DNA from: Methylomonas sp. AM2-LC
Lineage (GTDB): Bacteria; Pseudomonadota; Gammaproteobacteria; Methylococcales; Methylomonadaceae
Direction: 5' to 3'
DNA length: 64,000 bases
Assembly (NCBI RefSeq): GCF_039904985.1
Contig: NZ_CP157005.1
Span: 1,240,001-1,304,000 of the forward strand
Of this stretch, positions 37,991 through 48,765 are shown in pieces; within the stretch, counting starts at the first letter, position 1; each line of letters starts with the position of its first letter. The notes under the pieces are model-generated. The model had not been told where the DNA came from. It saw nothing but the letters and a program-made list of their open reading frames with translations, and searched no databases. A program made the position numbers and the translations under genes.

Positions 37991-38584
37991 ATGGCAGTCG
38001 CGACATCATTAAAAAAAATTTTAATTCCTCAGGCACAAACCATTTGTAAAGATATTGATGTGGGTCCTGAGGCAAAAAAATGTCTGGAAGCTGAGCCCGA
38101 TCCTGTTACTTATTTAAATGCATTGATAGAGCAGAATCTATATGTAGATGCGGTACGTTTTTTGGCTCGTGCCTTACCTAAACGGGAAGCTACTTGGTGG
38201 GCTTGTTTAAGTGCCCGTAGTTCGCTAAATGAGCAATCCCCGCCAGAATTGTTAGCTGCATTGACTGCGGCAGAGGCTTGGGTGTTTAGCCCGACAGAGC
38301 CCAATCGTCGCAAATCGCATACAGCTGCACAAGCCGCTAACTTTGATAATGCCATGTCGTGGGCGGCAATGGCGGCTTTTTGGAGTGAGGGTAATATGGC
38401 TCCTGAAGATGTTCCTGCTGTAGTGCCGCCACCTGATAATTTAAGTTGTAAAGCGGTCGCAGGTGCAGTGATGTTGGCAGCGGTGCAAACACAGCCGGAT
38501 AAAGCAGATGAAAAATATGTGTTTTTTATTGAGCAAGCTATTGATATAGCAAATGGTGGCAATGGCAAAGTTTGGCAAGTTTAA
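37991..38584 (+). CDS. DUF6931-like T6SS-associated protein
   Basis: A 197-residue soluble, helical, Ala-rich protein without signal peptide or membrane span. The block VRFLARALPKREATWWACL and the later AAMAAFWSEGN resemble the DUF6931 family, which I recall next to T6SS genes; that assignment is from memory. It precedes the PAAR gene by 19 bp, so it is probably co-expressed with the spike. A role as spike or cargo chaperone is possible but unproven. Confidence 0.7.
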   Translation: MAVATSLKKILIPQAQTICKDIDVGPEAKKCLEAEPDPVTYLNALIEQNLYVDAVRFLARALPKREATWWACLSARSSLNEQSPPELLAALTAAEAWVFSPTEPNRRKSHTAAQAANFDNAMSWAAMAAFWSEGNMAPEDVPAVVPPPDNLSCKAVAGAVMLAAVQTQPDKADEKYVFFIEQAIDIANGGNGKVWQV

Positions 38585-38603
38585 TAAAATAGGGGAATAA
38601 TTT

Positions 38604-38897
38604 ATGGGACAGCCCGCTGCTCGAATCACTGATATGCATGTTTGTCCAATGTTCACTGCGCTAGTGCCTCATGTGGGTGGCCCTATATTGCCGCCAGGGG
38701 CGCCAACGGTGTTAATTGGTAAATTACCCGCTGCTCGCGCTACCGATTTGATTACTTGTGTGGGACCTCCAGATTTAATTGCAAAGGGTTCGGCTACCGT
38801 ATTTATTGGGAAAATGCCTGCTGCACGAATGGGCGACTCTGCAGGTCATGGCGGAACCATTGTTTTAGGATTGCCAACAGTTTTGATCGGTGGTTAA
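38604..38897 (+). CDS. PAAR-domain spike-tip protein
   Basis: A 97-residue single-domain PAAR protein. PAAR-type motifs recur along the chain (GQPAARITDMH, KLPAARATDLIT, KMPAARMGDSAGHG). It folds into a zinc-bound cone that caps VgrG. It has no N- or C-terminal extension, so it is a plain tip that may bind an effector encoded elsewhere. It sits between the DUF6931-like gene and vgrG. Confidence 0.95.
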   Translation: MGQPAARITDMHVCPMFTALVPHVGGPILPPGAPTVLIGKLPAARATDLITCVGPPDLIAKGSATVFIGKMPAARMGDSAGHGGTIVLGLPTVLIGG

Positions 38898-38945
38898 CTG
38901 GAGTGATTGTGATGTTAAATCATAGCTGCATAGTAGGATAGAATC

Positions 38946-40934
38946 ATGGCTTATACACAAGATAATCGGATGGCTTCAGTCACTTTTACTGGAATATCCG
39001 ACACTTTATTACTTTACCGGATCACGGGCAGTGAGCAGTTTAGTCGCTTATTTGAATATGAGCTGGAGTTGCTCAGTGAAAATGGAAGTGTTGATCTAAA
39101 AAGCATGCTTGGCAAAAGTGCCACGATCAAGTTATATCTGGCCGAAGGTGGTGAGCGTGATTTTAATGGTATTGTTACCCAGGTAAATCAATACGGTATG
39201 CTCGGTAATCTTTATTATTACCGGGCGGTGGTGCATCCCAAGCTATGGTTGTTGACGCGTACGAGTAACTGTAAGGTACAGTCGCCTCAAATTGTTGAAG
39301 GAGCTGTGAAAACTTTTACGGTGCCGGATTTAGTCAAAAACGTACTTTCTGCTTATGGTTATACGGATATAACTACCCAATTCACCACGACTTACCAGCC
39401 TCGCGAGTTCTGTGTGCAATATCGGGAAACTGATTTCAATTTTATCAGTCGTCTTTTGGAAGAAGAGGGGATTTATTATTATTTTACCCATACAGATAGT
39501 ACACATACCCTGGTTTTATGTGACAACATGGACGCGCATCAAGATACGTCAGGTAATGCGACTATTAAGTATTATCCTATGGATAATCAACAGCGTCGCG
39601 ATGAAGAACATATCTATGACTGGAGTTTAAGTCAGCAAATTCAATCGGGTAAATATACTTTAAATGATTTTGATTTTGAAAACCCTGGTTCTGATTTAAA
39701 GGGTGATTCTGTTACTGCGCTAACCTATACCGATAATGATAAAGAGGTTTACGATTATCCTGGTGAATATAAAGCGGTTGCAGATGGTAAAAGTTATGCC
39801 AAAATTCGTATGGAAGAACAGGACGTTGGGTTTCAACAGGTTACTGCTCGGGGTAATATCCGACGTTTGGCAACTGGCAGCAAGTTTACTCTGACAGAGT
39901 TTCCACGTGAGGATCAGAATAGCAAATATTTAGTGGTTTCTACCCATTTTCAATTTCAGAATAATTCTTACAGTACGTATGGTACTCAAGATAGTGGTGA
40001 AGATTATCAATGCAGTTACACTGTAATAAGTGCCAGTTCAGTTTATCGGCCGCCACGTATTAGTCCGGTACCTGTAGTCCAAGGTGTGCAGACGGCTACT
40101 GTGGTTGGTGCAAAAGGAACAACCGTTGTTGGTGGTGATGATATAACAACCGATAAGTATGGTCGTGTCAAAATTAAGTTTCACTGGGATCGGCTTGGAA
40201 CAAACGATCAAGATACCTACTGTTGGGTGCGGGTTGCGCAAATATGGGCTGGTAAAAACTGGGGAGGTGTCTTTATTCCCCGTATTGGTCAGGAAGTGAT
40301 TGTGGATTTTTTGGAAGGCAATCCAGATTGTCCAATTATTACGGGTAGCGTTTACAATAATGAGCAAATGCCGCCCTATGGTTTAGATGCCAATAAAACC
40401 CAAAGTGGTATTAAAACGCAAAGTACGCCGAATGGCTCGACAGATAATTATAATGAAATCCGTTTTGAAGATAAAAAAGATTCAGAAGAGATTTTTATTC
40501 AAGCCGAAAAAGACTTTAATTGTGTTATAGAAAATAACGAAACGCGAAAAGTGGGCTTTATTAAAAAATCCGCTGGCGATCAGACAGTTGAAATCTATAA
40601 TAACCGTACCGTCTCTCTTGAACAGGGCAATGATTCCCTTACGGTAAAAAAAGGTGATCGGACTGTTGATGTCAGTGCCGGAAAAATTTCTGAAACAGCT
40701 GCAAAATCTATTAATTTGAAAGTGGGACAAAATACCATTGTGATGGATACCTCTTCAATTACTTTAACGGTGGGTCAAAGCAGTATTAAGATGGATGCTT
40801 CAAGTGTCACTATAAAATCCATGCAAGTCTCCATTAAAGGGCAAGTGTCTGCAGAGCTAAAAGGTACTATGACTAATGTTGGCGATTCTGAGACTACTAC
40901 TAATGTTAAAGGTGCCATGGTAATGGTTAATTAG
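38946..40934 (+). CDS. vgrG: VgrG/TssI: T6SS spike protein
   Basis: A 662-residue VgrG. The gp27-like part occupies about 1-380 (FSRLFEYELELLSE, REFCVQYRETDFNFISRLLEEEGIYY split in family order). The gp5-OB region (KYGRVKIKFHWDR, CWVRVAQIWAGKNWGG) is followed by a beta-helical gp5 tail made of short repeats (SAGKISETAAKSI...). It ends with MVMVN and has no effector extension. No effector-immunity pair follows it; the next gene is dapA. Cargo must therefore be encoded elsewhere, perhaps the genes at 59.7-64 kb. Confidence 0.96.
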   Translation: MAYTQDNRMASVTFTGISDTLLLYRITGSEQFSRLFEYELELLSENGSVDLKSMLGKSATIKLYLAEGGERDFNGIVTQVNQYGMLGNLYYYRAVVHPKLWLLTRTSNCKVQSPQIVEGAVKTFTVPDLVKNVLSAYGYTDITTQFTTTYQPREFCVQYRETDFNFISRLLEEEGIYYYFTHTDSTHTLVLCDNMDAHQDTSGNATIKYYPMDNQQRRDEEHIYDWSLSQQIQSGKYTLNDFDFENPGSDLKGDSVTALTYTDNDKEVYDYPGEYKAVADGKSYAKIRMEEQDVGFQQVTARGNIRRLATGSKFTLTEFPREDQNSKYLVVSTHFQFQNNSYSTYGTQDSGEDYQCSYTVISASSVYRPPRISPVPVVQGVQTATVVGAKGTTVVGGDDITTDKYGRVKIKFHWDRLGTNDQDTYCWVRVAQIWAGKNWGGVFIPRIGQEVIVDFLEGNPDCPIITGSVYNNEQMPPYGLDANKTQSGIKTQSTPNGSTDNYNEIRFEDKKDSEEIFIQAEKDFNCVIENNETRKVGFIKKSAGDQTVEIYNNRTVSLEQGNDSLTVKKGDRTVDVSAGKISETAAKSINLKVGQNTIVMDTSSITLTVGQSSIKMDASSVTIKSMQVSIKGQVSAELKGTMTNVGDSETTTNVKGAMVMVN

Positions 40935-41169
40935 TTGCTAAAAATTATCATCAAATTATCTCTTAGTTGTTTTTCTAAAACACGAGTAAGGTTCTGTTTT
41001 GTATGTGTAGTTGGCTAAGTTAGGGAGCTTGAAAAACAGAGCTACTAGGCTGCTATCTAAGCTAATTTGGTTACAAATAGGCTAGTCATGTCCAGCTGTT
41101 TAAGCGCATTAATTTGCTCGGTGTGCTTATAGAAAAATTTAACAAGCTGAGTTTTTGGCTTGTGCTTGG

Positions 41170-41175
41170 TATAAT
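41170..41175 (+). promoter_or_regulatory. Likely -10 box of dapA
   Basis: TATAAT preceded by TGG (extended -10 style), 33 bp before the dapA ATG. No good -35 hexamer stands 16-18 bp upstream, which fits an extended -10 promoter. Confidence 0.55.
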
Positions 41176-41208
41176 ATAAAGTTTAGCATTTCCAAGAAGA
41201 GAGATTTC

Positions 41209-42090
41209 ATGATTCAAGGTAGTATCGTTGCACTGGTAACTCCTATGACCGAAAATGGTGCAGTGGATGAACTCAGTCTTAAAAAGCTGATTGAGTTTCA
41301 TATTGAGCAAGGTACCGATGCTTTGGTAGCCGTAGGTACTACTGGTGAATCAGCAACTTTAGATGAAGATGAGCATTGTGCTCTGATTAAATTGATGGTT
41401 GACTGTGTTGCCGGACGCATTCCAGTGATTGCAGGCACGGGTGCTAATTGTACTCGTGAAGCCATTTCACTGACAAAAAAGGCCAAACTGGCTGGGGCAG
41501 ATGCTTGTTTACTGGTAACGCCTTATTACAATAAGCCGACTCAAGAAGGCTTGTTTCTGCATTATCAGGCCATTGCGGCGGCGGTGGATATTCCACAAAT
41601 TCTATATAATGTCCCTGGGCGTACGGCTTGTGATTTACTGCCAGAAACTGTTGCTCGTCTGGCAAAAGTTCCAAACATAGTCGGCGTTAAGGAAGCCACA
41701 GGCATATTGGAACGTGTCAAACTAATCCGAGATTTAACCAGTGATGATTTTGCTATCTATACAGGTGATGATGCCAGCAGTATGGAGTTTTGTTTGTTGG
41801 GTGGAAATGGCAGCATTACTGTTACTGGAAATGTCGCACCCAAGCAGGTACATGACATGTTATTTGCCGCAATGCGGGGTGATAGAGAGCTAGCAGAAGC
41901 TATTGATGCTCCGCTGAGAGGATTGCACAGCAATTTGTTCATCCAGTCGAATCCCATTCCAGTAAAATGGGCTGTGGCAGAAATGGGATTAATCAACAAA
42001 GGTATTCGTTTGCCATTAACCTGGTTAACAGAAGATTGTCACGATGCGGTGCGTAATGCCATGCGTCAGGCTGGTGTGTCTTTATCATGA
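41209..42090 (+). CDS. dapA: 4-hydroxy-tetrahydrodipicolinate synthase
   Basis: A 293-residue cytosolic enzyme of lysine/diaminopimelate synthesis. It condenses pyruvate with aspartate semialdehyde. The start at 41209 ([13 protein letters not shown]) is at the conserved N-terminus; an in-frame earlier start is not needed. GTTGESATL binds pyruvate, [10 protein letters not shown] contributes the active-site Tyr, and Lys161 (GVKEATG) is the Schiff-base lysine. It overlaps bamC by 4 bp (ATGA), the usual dapA-bamC pairing. Confidence 0.97.
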   Translation: MIQGSIVALVTPMTENGAVDELSLKKLIEFHIEQGTDALVAVGTTGESATLDEDEHCALIKLMVDCVAGRIPVIAGTGANCTREAISLTKKAKLAGADACLLVTPYYNKPTQEGLFLHYQAIAAAVDIPQILYNVPGRTACDLLPETVARLAKVPNIVGVKEATGILERVKLIRDLTSDDFAIYTGDDASSMEFCLLGGNGSITVTGNVAPKQVHDMLFAAMRGDRELAEAIDAPLRGLHSNLFIQSNPIPVKWAVAEMGLINKGIRLPLTWLTEDCHDAVRNAMRQAGVSLS

Positions 42091-42824
42091 GGTCTGCTAA
42101 ATGTTGGCGTTGCTTGCTGATACTGGTTATCCTGCAAGCTTTGTCGGGATGCTCGTACATTAGGGGGTTGTTTCCAGATAAAGAGCGTGATTATCAATTC
42201 AGAACGGAAGTTCCTGATTTGCTTATTCCCGATGATCTTAAACCACAAGCCACAGCCAACAGTAGAATGACTGGACTCATGCCAGTTAATCCTCCTAAAG
42301 CCCCGGATTCGCCCGCTATTCCAGTACAAACTGCTACAGTTGTTAAAGAATCTATCCCTGCAAAACCCAAACAAACTGCTTCTACTACTGCCGTCGAGAC
42401 TAGTGAGCCAGTTCAGGTTGAGGTGACTAGCGCTGCAGTTAGCAGCTTGCAAATAGATCAGGCTAAAATTCCAGCTTGGCGTTTGGTTGCCAGAGCCCTC
42501 AGTCGGCAACGGATAGAAATTGTGGAACGTAATCTGGATAATGCTTATTTCTATGTCAAATATGATCCTGATGCCATAAAACCCGAAGACAATAGTTTTT
42601 GGGATGAAATGGCTTTCTTGTTTGGGGAGGATCCCAGCCATGAACAGCAGTATCGAATAAGTTTGCTGGAAATTACGCCGCAATCTACTGAAGTAACCGT
42701 ACAGAATAGTGAAGGTAAAACAGTTTCCAATTCACCAGCTACCCGCTTACTTAAATTAATTGCTGATGGTATTAATCTTGATACGCCAGCAGGTTCAGAG
42801 GCAACGGAAAAGGCTGTTCCATAA
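42087..42824 (+). CDS. bamC: BamC outer-membrane assembly lipoprotein
   Basis: A 245-residue lipoprotein with a lipobox LSGC, lipidated Cys22, after a hydrophobic leader. The start of the mature part ([14 protein letters not shown]) and its position directly after dapA match BamC/NlpB. It belongs to the BAM complex that inserts outer-membrane beta-barrels, including the TpsB seen above. A Pro/Ala/Thr-rich linker precedes the C-terminal helix-grip domain. Confidence 0.92.
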   Translation: MRSAKCWRCLLILVILQALSGCSYIRGLFPDKERDYQFRTEVPDLLIPDDLKPQATANSRMTGLMPVNPPKAPDSPAIPVQTATVVKESIPAKPKQTASTTAVETSEPVQVEVTSAAVSSLQIDQAKIPAWRLVARALSRQRIEIVERNLDNAYFYVKYDPDAIKPEDNSFWDEMAFLFGEDPSHEQQYRISLLEITPQSTEVTVQNSEGKTVSNSPATRLLKLIADGINLDTPAGSEATEKAVP

Positions 42825-42961
42825 ATACTAGGTATAGGCAGGAGTTGTTAAATTTAACGTCAAAAAAGCGCGTTTATCTGACATTTAATGCATAACCACC
42901 GCTACAACTCTACTCATCCCGTTTTTTGTAACCTGATTTAGCAATCGATTATATAACTATC

Positions 42962-45900
42962 ATGTTGATTATTCCTGGCACTGCTGCACTTTCCCCGTTT
43001 CGTCTTAAAAAGTTATTAAGCGAATTGCAAATTATAGAGACAAGTATTGATGAACTAAGCACAAGTTTTCAGCATTTTGTGCAAGTTGATGCAGAGTTGC
43101 AGGTTGAGCAATTTACCATGTTGCAACGTTTGTTAGACTATGGATTTAGTGATTCGGTAACTAAAATTCAGTCCAAACAGGTCTTATCATTTTGGGTTGT
43201 ACCAAGAGTGGGTAGTATTTCGCCATGGTCCAGTAAAGCCACAGAAATTGTAGAACGTTGTGGTTTGTCTGCCGTGCGCCGAGTTGAACGGGGTATCGAA
43301 TATCGATTAGGGAGTTCTTCAGTACTTAGTCAAGCGGCTCAGCAACAAATTGCCGCAGTACTGCACGATCGTATGACGCAGCAAGTGCTTAATGACTTGA
43401 GTGAAATTGAGTTGTTTGCAGAGCATCAGCCTCAGGCTTTGGACAGCGTTGCTATTATAGGCTTAGGTCGAGAGCAGGGGCGTGCCGCCTTGCTGAAAGC
43501 AAATGCTGATTTGGGTTTAGCGTTATCTGCAGACGAGATTGATTACCTCACCGATAGCTTTATACAACTTGGACGTAATCCTACCGATGTTGAGTTAATG
43601 ATGTTTGCGCAGGCCAACTCTGAGCATTGTAGACACAAAATTTTTAATGCCAGTTGGACCATAGATGGCGAGACGCAAGCCAAATCCTTATTTGCCATGA
43701 TTCGCAATACCCATAGCCAACATCCGCAAAATATTTTATCGGCATACAGTGATAATGCTTCAGTTGTGGCAGGTGGTGTTAGCCAAGTATTTATTCGTGA
43801 TGCCATTACCCAGCGTTATGGGTACGTCGAAGAAGCGGCGCATTTGTTGATGAAAGTTGAAACTCACAATCACCCAACCGCTATTTCACCGCATCCAGGT
43901 GCGGCTACCGGTTCTGGTGGAGAGATTAGGGATGAAGGCGCTACAGGGCGGGGGTCGGCCACCAAAGCGGGTTTAACAGGTTTTAGCGTTTCACATCTGA
44001 AAATTCCGGGTTATGCACAGCCTTGGGAAATTGAAAATGGAAAGCCGGAACGTATTGCTTCGGCTTTAGACATTATGCTGGCTGGCCCGATTGGTGGTGC
44101 TGCTTTCAATAATGAGTTTGGTCGGCCTAATATCGCTGGCTATTTTCGCAGCTTCGAACAAGCATCGGAAACAGGTGCTATTCAGCAATTTCGCGGCTAT
44201 CACAAACCGATAATGATCGCTGGCGGTATGGGCAATATACGGCCTATGTTGGTTGATAAGCATCCAATTCCTGCTGGATCATTGATTGTTGTGTTAGGCG
44301 GGCCAGCCATGCTGATTGGTTTAGGGGGTGGCGCAGCGTCCTCGCAAACATCCGGTCAAAGTTCTGCGGAACTGGATTTTGCTTCAGTACAACGTGAAAA
44401 CCCAGAAATGGAGCGTCGTTGTCAGGAAGTGATTAATCACTGTAATTCTTTAGGTGATAACACCCCGATAATTTCTATTCATGATGTGGGCGCAGGCGGC
44501 TTATCGAATGCCGTACCGGAAATTATTCATGATTGCAATCGCGGCGGCCAATTTGAATTACGCAAGGTGCATAATGCCGATAAAGGCATGTCACCCATGC
44601 AAATCTGGTGCAATGAGGCCCAGGAGCGTTATGTATTGGCCATTAAGCCTGATGCTTTGGAGTTGTTTAAATCGTTTTGCGAGCGTGAACATTGTTTATA
44701 TGCCGTCATCGGCCATGCTACCGATGCAGAGCATTTAAGTTTGAGTGACGCTTGGTTGGGTGGTAAACCCGTTGATTTACCTATGTCGGTGCTATTTGGT
44801 AAACCACCGAAAATGCATCGTGATGTAAAGCGCTTAGCCAAAAAACTGCCTGATTTGCAACTGACAGACATTGATTTGGAAACTGCCATTAAACGCGTAT
44901 TGGCTTTTCCTGCCGTTGCTGATAAGAGTTTCTTAATCCACATTGGTGATCGTTCGGTTACCGGATTGGTAGCTAGAGATCAGATGGTGGGGCCTTGGCA
45001 AGTACCTGTGGCTGATGTTGCAGTGACAGCAGCCGGCTATTATGCGCATATTGGTGAGGCAATGGCCATGGGTGAGCGTACCCCTTTAGCACTGATTGAT
45101 GGTCCTGCCTCGGGTCGTATGGCAATAGGCGAAGCCCTGACTAATCTGGCAGCTGCGCGGATAGACAAAATCAATGATATTAAACTCTCTGCTAATTGGA
45201 TGGCGGCGGCCGGCAGTCCAGGTGAAGACGCTGTGTTATTTGACACGGTGCGAGCAGTAGGCATGGAATTATGCCCAGAACTGGAAATTGCTATTCCGGT
45301 TGGTAAAGATTCATTGTCCATGAAAACCGTTTGGCAAGAAGCTGATGCAGAAAAAGTGATGACCTCACCAGTCTCTCTGATTATTACTGCCTTTGCTCCG
45401 GTAGCGGATATTCGCAAAACGCTTACTCCGCAATTACAAAATACAGAGAGTGTTTTATTGTTAATTGATCTTGGACAGGGTAAAAACCGGCTTGGCGGGT
45501 CGGTATTGGCGCAAGTTTATAATCAGTTAGGCAATCAAGCGCCCGATTTAGATGATGCCGGGTTATTTAAAAGCTTTTTTAATGCTATTCAAGCGCTGAA
45601 TGAAAAAGGCTTGTTGCTTGCATATCATGACCGTTCAGATGGTGGATTATTAGCTAGCGTAGCAGAAATGCTGTTTGCCGGTCGAAAAGGGGTTGATTTG
45701 CAATTGGATGCCTTAGGCTCGGATAACTTAGCGGCTTTATTTAATGAGGAACTGGGCGCGGTACTGCAAATTAACACAACCGAAGTGAATAGGGTGTTAA
45801 CTGATCTAGCGCAAGCAGGATTAGCAAAATGCAGTCATATTATTGGTAAAGTGGTCGATGGCCAGCAGTTAAGTATTTATCGTGATCATCACTTGCTGTA

Positions 45901-46846
45901 TCGCGCGAGTCGTGCCGAATTACAACAAACCTGGTCTGAAGTCAGTTATCGTATGCAAGCCTTGCGCGATAATCCTGTGTGTGCCCTGCAGCAATTTGAG
46001 CAAATATGCGACGATCAAGATCCGGGTTTGTCTGCACAGTTAAGCTTTGATATCAATGACAACATTGTCGCCTGCTTTGCAAACGCAACTCGGCCTAAAG
46101 TGGCTATTTTGCGTGAACAGGGTGTTAACGGACATGTGGAAATGGCTGCTGCCTTTCATAGAGCCGGGTTTGATGCTATTGATGTGCATATGACTGATAT
46201 TATTGCTGGTCGCGTTACGCTGGCAGATTTTACTGGTCTGGTGGCGTGCGGTGGTTTTTCCTATGGTGATGTACTGGGTGCTGGTGGTGGCTGGGCCAAA
46301 TCTATCCTGTTTAATCCACAGGCGCGTGCCGATTTTGCTGCTTTCTTTGCCAGACCTGATACCTTTGGTTTGGGTGTGTGTAATGGTTGTCAGATGATGT
46401 CGGGTCTAAAGGATATTATTCCCGGCGCAGAACATTGGCCGCAGTTTAAACGTAACACTTCTGAACAGTTTGAAGCACGGGTTGCTATGGTTAAAGTGCA
46501 AGAATCAGCGTCTATCTTTTTCACAGGTATGGCGGGTTCGGTATTGCCGGTTGTGGTCGCGCATGGCGAAGGACGGGCTGAATTTACTGGCGAACCGGAT
46601 CTATCTTTGCTGGCTCTCAGTTATGTGGATAATTACGGTCAATCCAGTATGGCTTTTCCGGCAAACCCGAATGGCTCGCCTTTAGGTATAACCGGATTAA
46701 CCAATGCGGATGGTCGCTTCACAATTATGATGCCACACCCTGAGCGCTGCTTTAGAACCCTGCAAAACTCCTGGCATCCCACCGATTGGCCAGAAGAAGG
46801 TGCTTGGTTACGAATGTTCAGAAATGCTAGAGTATGGGTAGGATAA
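42962..46846 (+). CDS. purL: Phosphoribosylformylglycinamidine synthase (long-form PurL)
   Basis: A 1294-residue single-chain FGAM synthase of purine synthesis, which converts FGAR, glutamine and ATP to FGAM. N-terminal PurS-like, AIRS-like and C-terminal glutaminase domains are all present. The glutaminase nucleophile is Cys1140 in GVCNGCQ, with PHPERCFR near the end. [14 protein letters not shown] and the [13 protein letters not shown] loop are canonical. This large single-polypeptide form is typical of Gammaproteobacteria. A strong hairpin follows the gene. Confidence 0.98.
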   Translation: MLIIPGTAALSPFRLKKLLSELQIIETSIDELSTSFQHFVQVDAELQVEQFTMLQRLLDYGFSDSVTKIQSKQVLSFWVVPRVGSISPWSSKATEIVERCGLSAVRRVERGIEYRLGSSSVLSQAAQQQIAAVLHDRMTQQVLNDLSEIELFAEHQPQALDSVAIIGLGREQGRAALLKANADLGLALSADEIDYLTDSFIQLGRNPTDVELMMFAQANSEHCRHKIFNASWTIDGETQAKSLFAMIRNTHSQHPQNILSAYSDNASVVAGGVSQVFIRDAITQRYGYVEEAAHLLMKVETHNHPTAISPHPGAATGSGGEIRDEGATGRGSATKAGLTGFSVSHLKIPGYAQPWEIENGKPERIASALDIMLAGPIGGAAFNNEFGRPNIAGYFRSFEQASETGAIQQFRGYHKPIMIAGGMGNIRPMLVDKHPIPAGSLIVVLGGPAMLIGLGGGAASSQTSGQSSAELDFASVQRENPEMERRCQEVINHCNSLGDNTPIISIHDVGAGGLSNAVPEIIHDCNRGGQFELRKVHNADKGMSPMQIWCNEAQERYVLAIKPDALELFKSFCEREHCLYAVIGHATDAEHLSLSDAWLGGKPVDLPMSVLFGKPPKMHRDVKRLAKKLPDLQLTDIDLETAIKRVLAFPAVADKSFLIHIGDRSVTGLVARDQMVGPWQVPVADVAVTAAGYYAHIGEAMAMGERTPLALIDGPASGRMAIGEALTNLAAARIDKINDIKLSANWMAAAGSPGEDAVLFDTVRAVGMELCPELEIAIPVGKDSLSMKTVWQEADAEKVMTSPVSLIITAFAPVADIRKTLTPQLQNTESVLLLIDLGQGKNRLGGSVLAQVYNQLGNQAPDLDDAGLFKSFFNAIQALNEKGLLLAYHDRSDGGLLASVAEMLFAGRKGVDLQLDALGSDNLAALFNEELGAVLQINTTEVNRVLTDLAQAGLAKCSHIIGKVVDGQQLSIYRDHHLLYRASRAELQQTWSEVSYRMQALRDNPVCALQQFEQICDDQDPGLSAQLSFDINDNIVACFANATRPKVAILREQGVNGHVEMAAAFHRAGFDAIDVHMTDIIAGRVTLADFTGLVACGGFSYGDVLGAGGGWAKSILFNPQARADFAAFFARPDTFGLGVCNGCQMMSGLKDIIPGAEHWPQFKRNTSEQFEARVAMVKVQESASIFFTGMAGSVLPVVVAHGEGRAEFTGEPDLSLLALSYVDNYGQSSMAFPANPNGSPLGITGLTNADGRFTIMMPHPERCFRTLQNSWHPTDWPEEGAWLRMFRNARVWVG

Positions 46847-46920
46847 AGCCAAGATTGTCCGCAATTTAGCATTTTTGAAAATTGGGTGAGTAGTGGCTTT
46901 TGTTTTATGTTGACTTTAAT

Positions 46921-46964
46921 AGTAACGGTTTTTTCTGGCAAGAATGCCCGAAAAAACCGTTACT
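46921..46964. terminator. Bidirectional terminator between purL and GH17 gene
   Basis: A perfect 15-bp inverted repeat (AGTAACGGTTTTTTC and its complement) encloses a loop of 14 bases that can itself pair (GGCA/TGCC). The stem's A/T runs provide a T-tract in either direction. It lies between the ends of two convergent genes, 4 bp from the GH17 stop. Confidence 0.9.
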
Positions 46965-46968
46965 AGCA

Positions 46969-48681
46969 TTAGTTGACCGTATTGCTAATCGTAGGTTGCC
47001 GTTGATTGCTCCAAACTGGAAGAGCTAACACCAGCAAAAATAATAACCAGACTAGCAACTGTTGATTACTGACAGTATATAACACAGCATAGTGTAGACT
47101 TTCAGAAACACCTGGATGCGCTAATAGAAGATCGCTGCCGTTCATGAATGCCCATATTTCACCCAGTAACATAGCGGGTAGAGCCAAATAAGCAAGATAA
47201 GATAAACCACGATAAACATAAGCGGGTATCTGTAAGTTGAGTAAATCTGTCATGGCTATATTTAGCAGATTGTGTTTTCCTAGCTTTAGACTGTGGCAAA
47301 TCATCAAGCCGATAATACCCCAAACTGGAATGGTGAATTGTTCGATAGGGAAGCTCAAATAGCGACCGTTATTAGCCAGTGCGAAAGTTTTAACAATGGC
47401 TAGCAGCAAAAATAATAAATAAAGATTACCTAGCCAAGTGACTAAGGTTTTAGAACTGTGTTTTTCTTGTAAAATGGCGCTATAGCGTGCCAGGATAATA
47501 AGGCCAAATACCGAATTTGCCAGCACCATGCACGCAGTATAAGCGCGTTCCCAACTGGTATAGCTGGTGTACCAGAGAAAACCAGCCAAGTCGATCAAGC
47601 TAATGCACAGAATCTGGGTGATACCGAGAAATACCAGTTTCCTGGTTAGCGAGATAAACTGAAGTTTCTTGAAATAACAGGCAATTATTCCCAGCCAAAC
47701 TAGTGTGCTTAGTACAAAATCACTTTGCCATTTTGGATTTTCATACACCCGTCCAGTTAACGGAAATACTGGTTTGCGGTCTACCGAAAACAGCCCCCAG
47801 TTAGCGCCTACCACACCTTCCATATGGCTTTTCCAGGATTGATTAAAGGCTTCGACAATGTTGTAATCAAAACCATGCCGATTGGCGACCTGTATCATGG
47901 CGCGAATAAATTTAGCTTCATTCACAACGCTGGGAATGGCGGCGCCTCGTTGCCTGCCTGCACCTGGCCAGCCAGTTTCGCCGATTAAAATAGGCTTGCC
48001 CGGAGCTATTTCTTGGGCTTTATCTTCAATTTGTTTAACAATTTTTTCTAAATGTTCGTCGGCTTCATCTACCGCAACAGGTTCATCTTCCCAATACGGT
48101 AAAACATGAATGGTAATAAAATCCACTTCTTTCATTAATTGCGGATATTTCATATACATCGACCAAACATCCGCATAGGATACGGGTTGTTTAACAGCGC
48201 GTTTAACCGTGCGGATGTAGTCAATTAATTGGTCGACGGACAGATCACGTCTTAGTAAAACTTCATTACCCACCATAACACGCGTAACCACATCCGGATT
48301 TTGGTTGGCGGAATTGATTAACGCTTCTATTTCGATTTGATTATCTTTAGGATTGTCACCCAGCCAAGCACCCTGTAGCATGGTAAGTTGATGTTTACGT
48401 GCCAGTTTCGGTGTCGGTTGCATGCCGCCCAGGCTGGAATAGGTGCGAGTGTTATACACCTTATCGGCTAGTAGGCTTAAATCATTGTCAATATGTTCGG
48501 GTAATGGATATTTTTTGGTCAGCGGGCTGTATCCTTCATGGTAGGGTGCAAAGGACAAGCTGATAAGTTTTCCTGAGGGCACATCTGGACCAACGTATTG
48601 TGCCTGGTTATTGAACCAGTCGTAAGCACCATGGGCAAAGAAGACAAAAATGACACACAATAATAGACGGACAGTTTGCAT
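46969..48681 (-). CDS. Membrane GH17-family beta-glucan hydrolase/transglycosylase
   Basis: 570 residues from the ATG at 48681 (a GTG at 48729 would add 16 residues). An N-terminal hydrophobic segment is followed by a GH17 catalytic domain (about 35-300). Likely acid/base Glu140 lies in VGNEVLLRR and nucleophile Glu235 in IGETGWPGAG. About eight C-terminal membrane spans follow (from about 310). This layout resembles proteobacterial NdvC-like or GH17 glucan-modifying proteins that act on beta-1,3/1,6 glucans or cyclic periplasmic glucans. It stands alone, divergent from the TatD-like gene by 84 bp. Substrate is inferred from the family only. Confidence 0.82.
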   Translation of the reverse strand: MQTVRLLLCVIFVFFAHGAYDWFNNQAQYVGPDVPSGKLISLSFAPYHEGYSPLTKKYPLPEHIDNDLSLLADKVYNTRTYSSLGGMQPTPKLARKHQLTMLQGAWLGDNPKDNQIEIEALINSANQNPDVVTRVMVGNEVLLRRDLSVDQLIDYIRTVKRAVKQPVSYADVWSMYMKYPQLMKEVDFITIHVLPYWEDEPVAVDEADEHLEKIVKQIEDKAQEIAPGKPILIGETGWPGAGRQRGAAIPSVVNEAKFIRAMIQVANRHGFDYNIVEAFNQSWKSHMEGVVGANWGLFSVDRKPVFPLTGRVYENPKWQSDFVLSTLVWLGIIACYFKKLQFISLTRKLVFLGITQILCISLIDLAGFLWYTSYTSWERAYTACMVLANSVFGLIILARYSAILQEKHSSKTLVTWLGNLYLLFLLLAIVKTFALANNGRYLSFPIEQFTIPVWGIIGLMICHSLKLGKHNLLNIAMTDLLNLQIPAYVYRGLSYLAYLALPAMLLGEIWAFMNGSDLLLAHPGVSESLHYAVLYTVSNQQLLVWLLFLLVLALPVWSNQRQPTISNTVN

Positions 48682-48765
48682 TTTTAAGATATTTAAATTT
48701 AATTGAGAACAACACGCCCACAATATCACTCATGAGACAGTTTTACTGCTATTTTATCGATAATT

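Noticed and set aside
40935..41208. Effector-immunity genes after vgrG
   Set aside because: The 274-bp gap has no coding frame and the next gene is dapA.
42066..42683. 205-residue minus-strand frame antisense to bamC
   Set aside because: It is fully antisense to a well-supported lipoprotein gene and has no recognisable domain.
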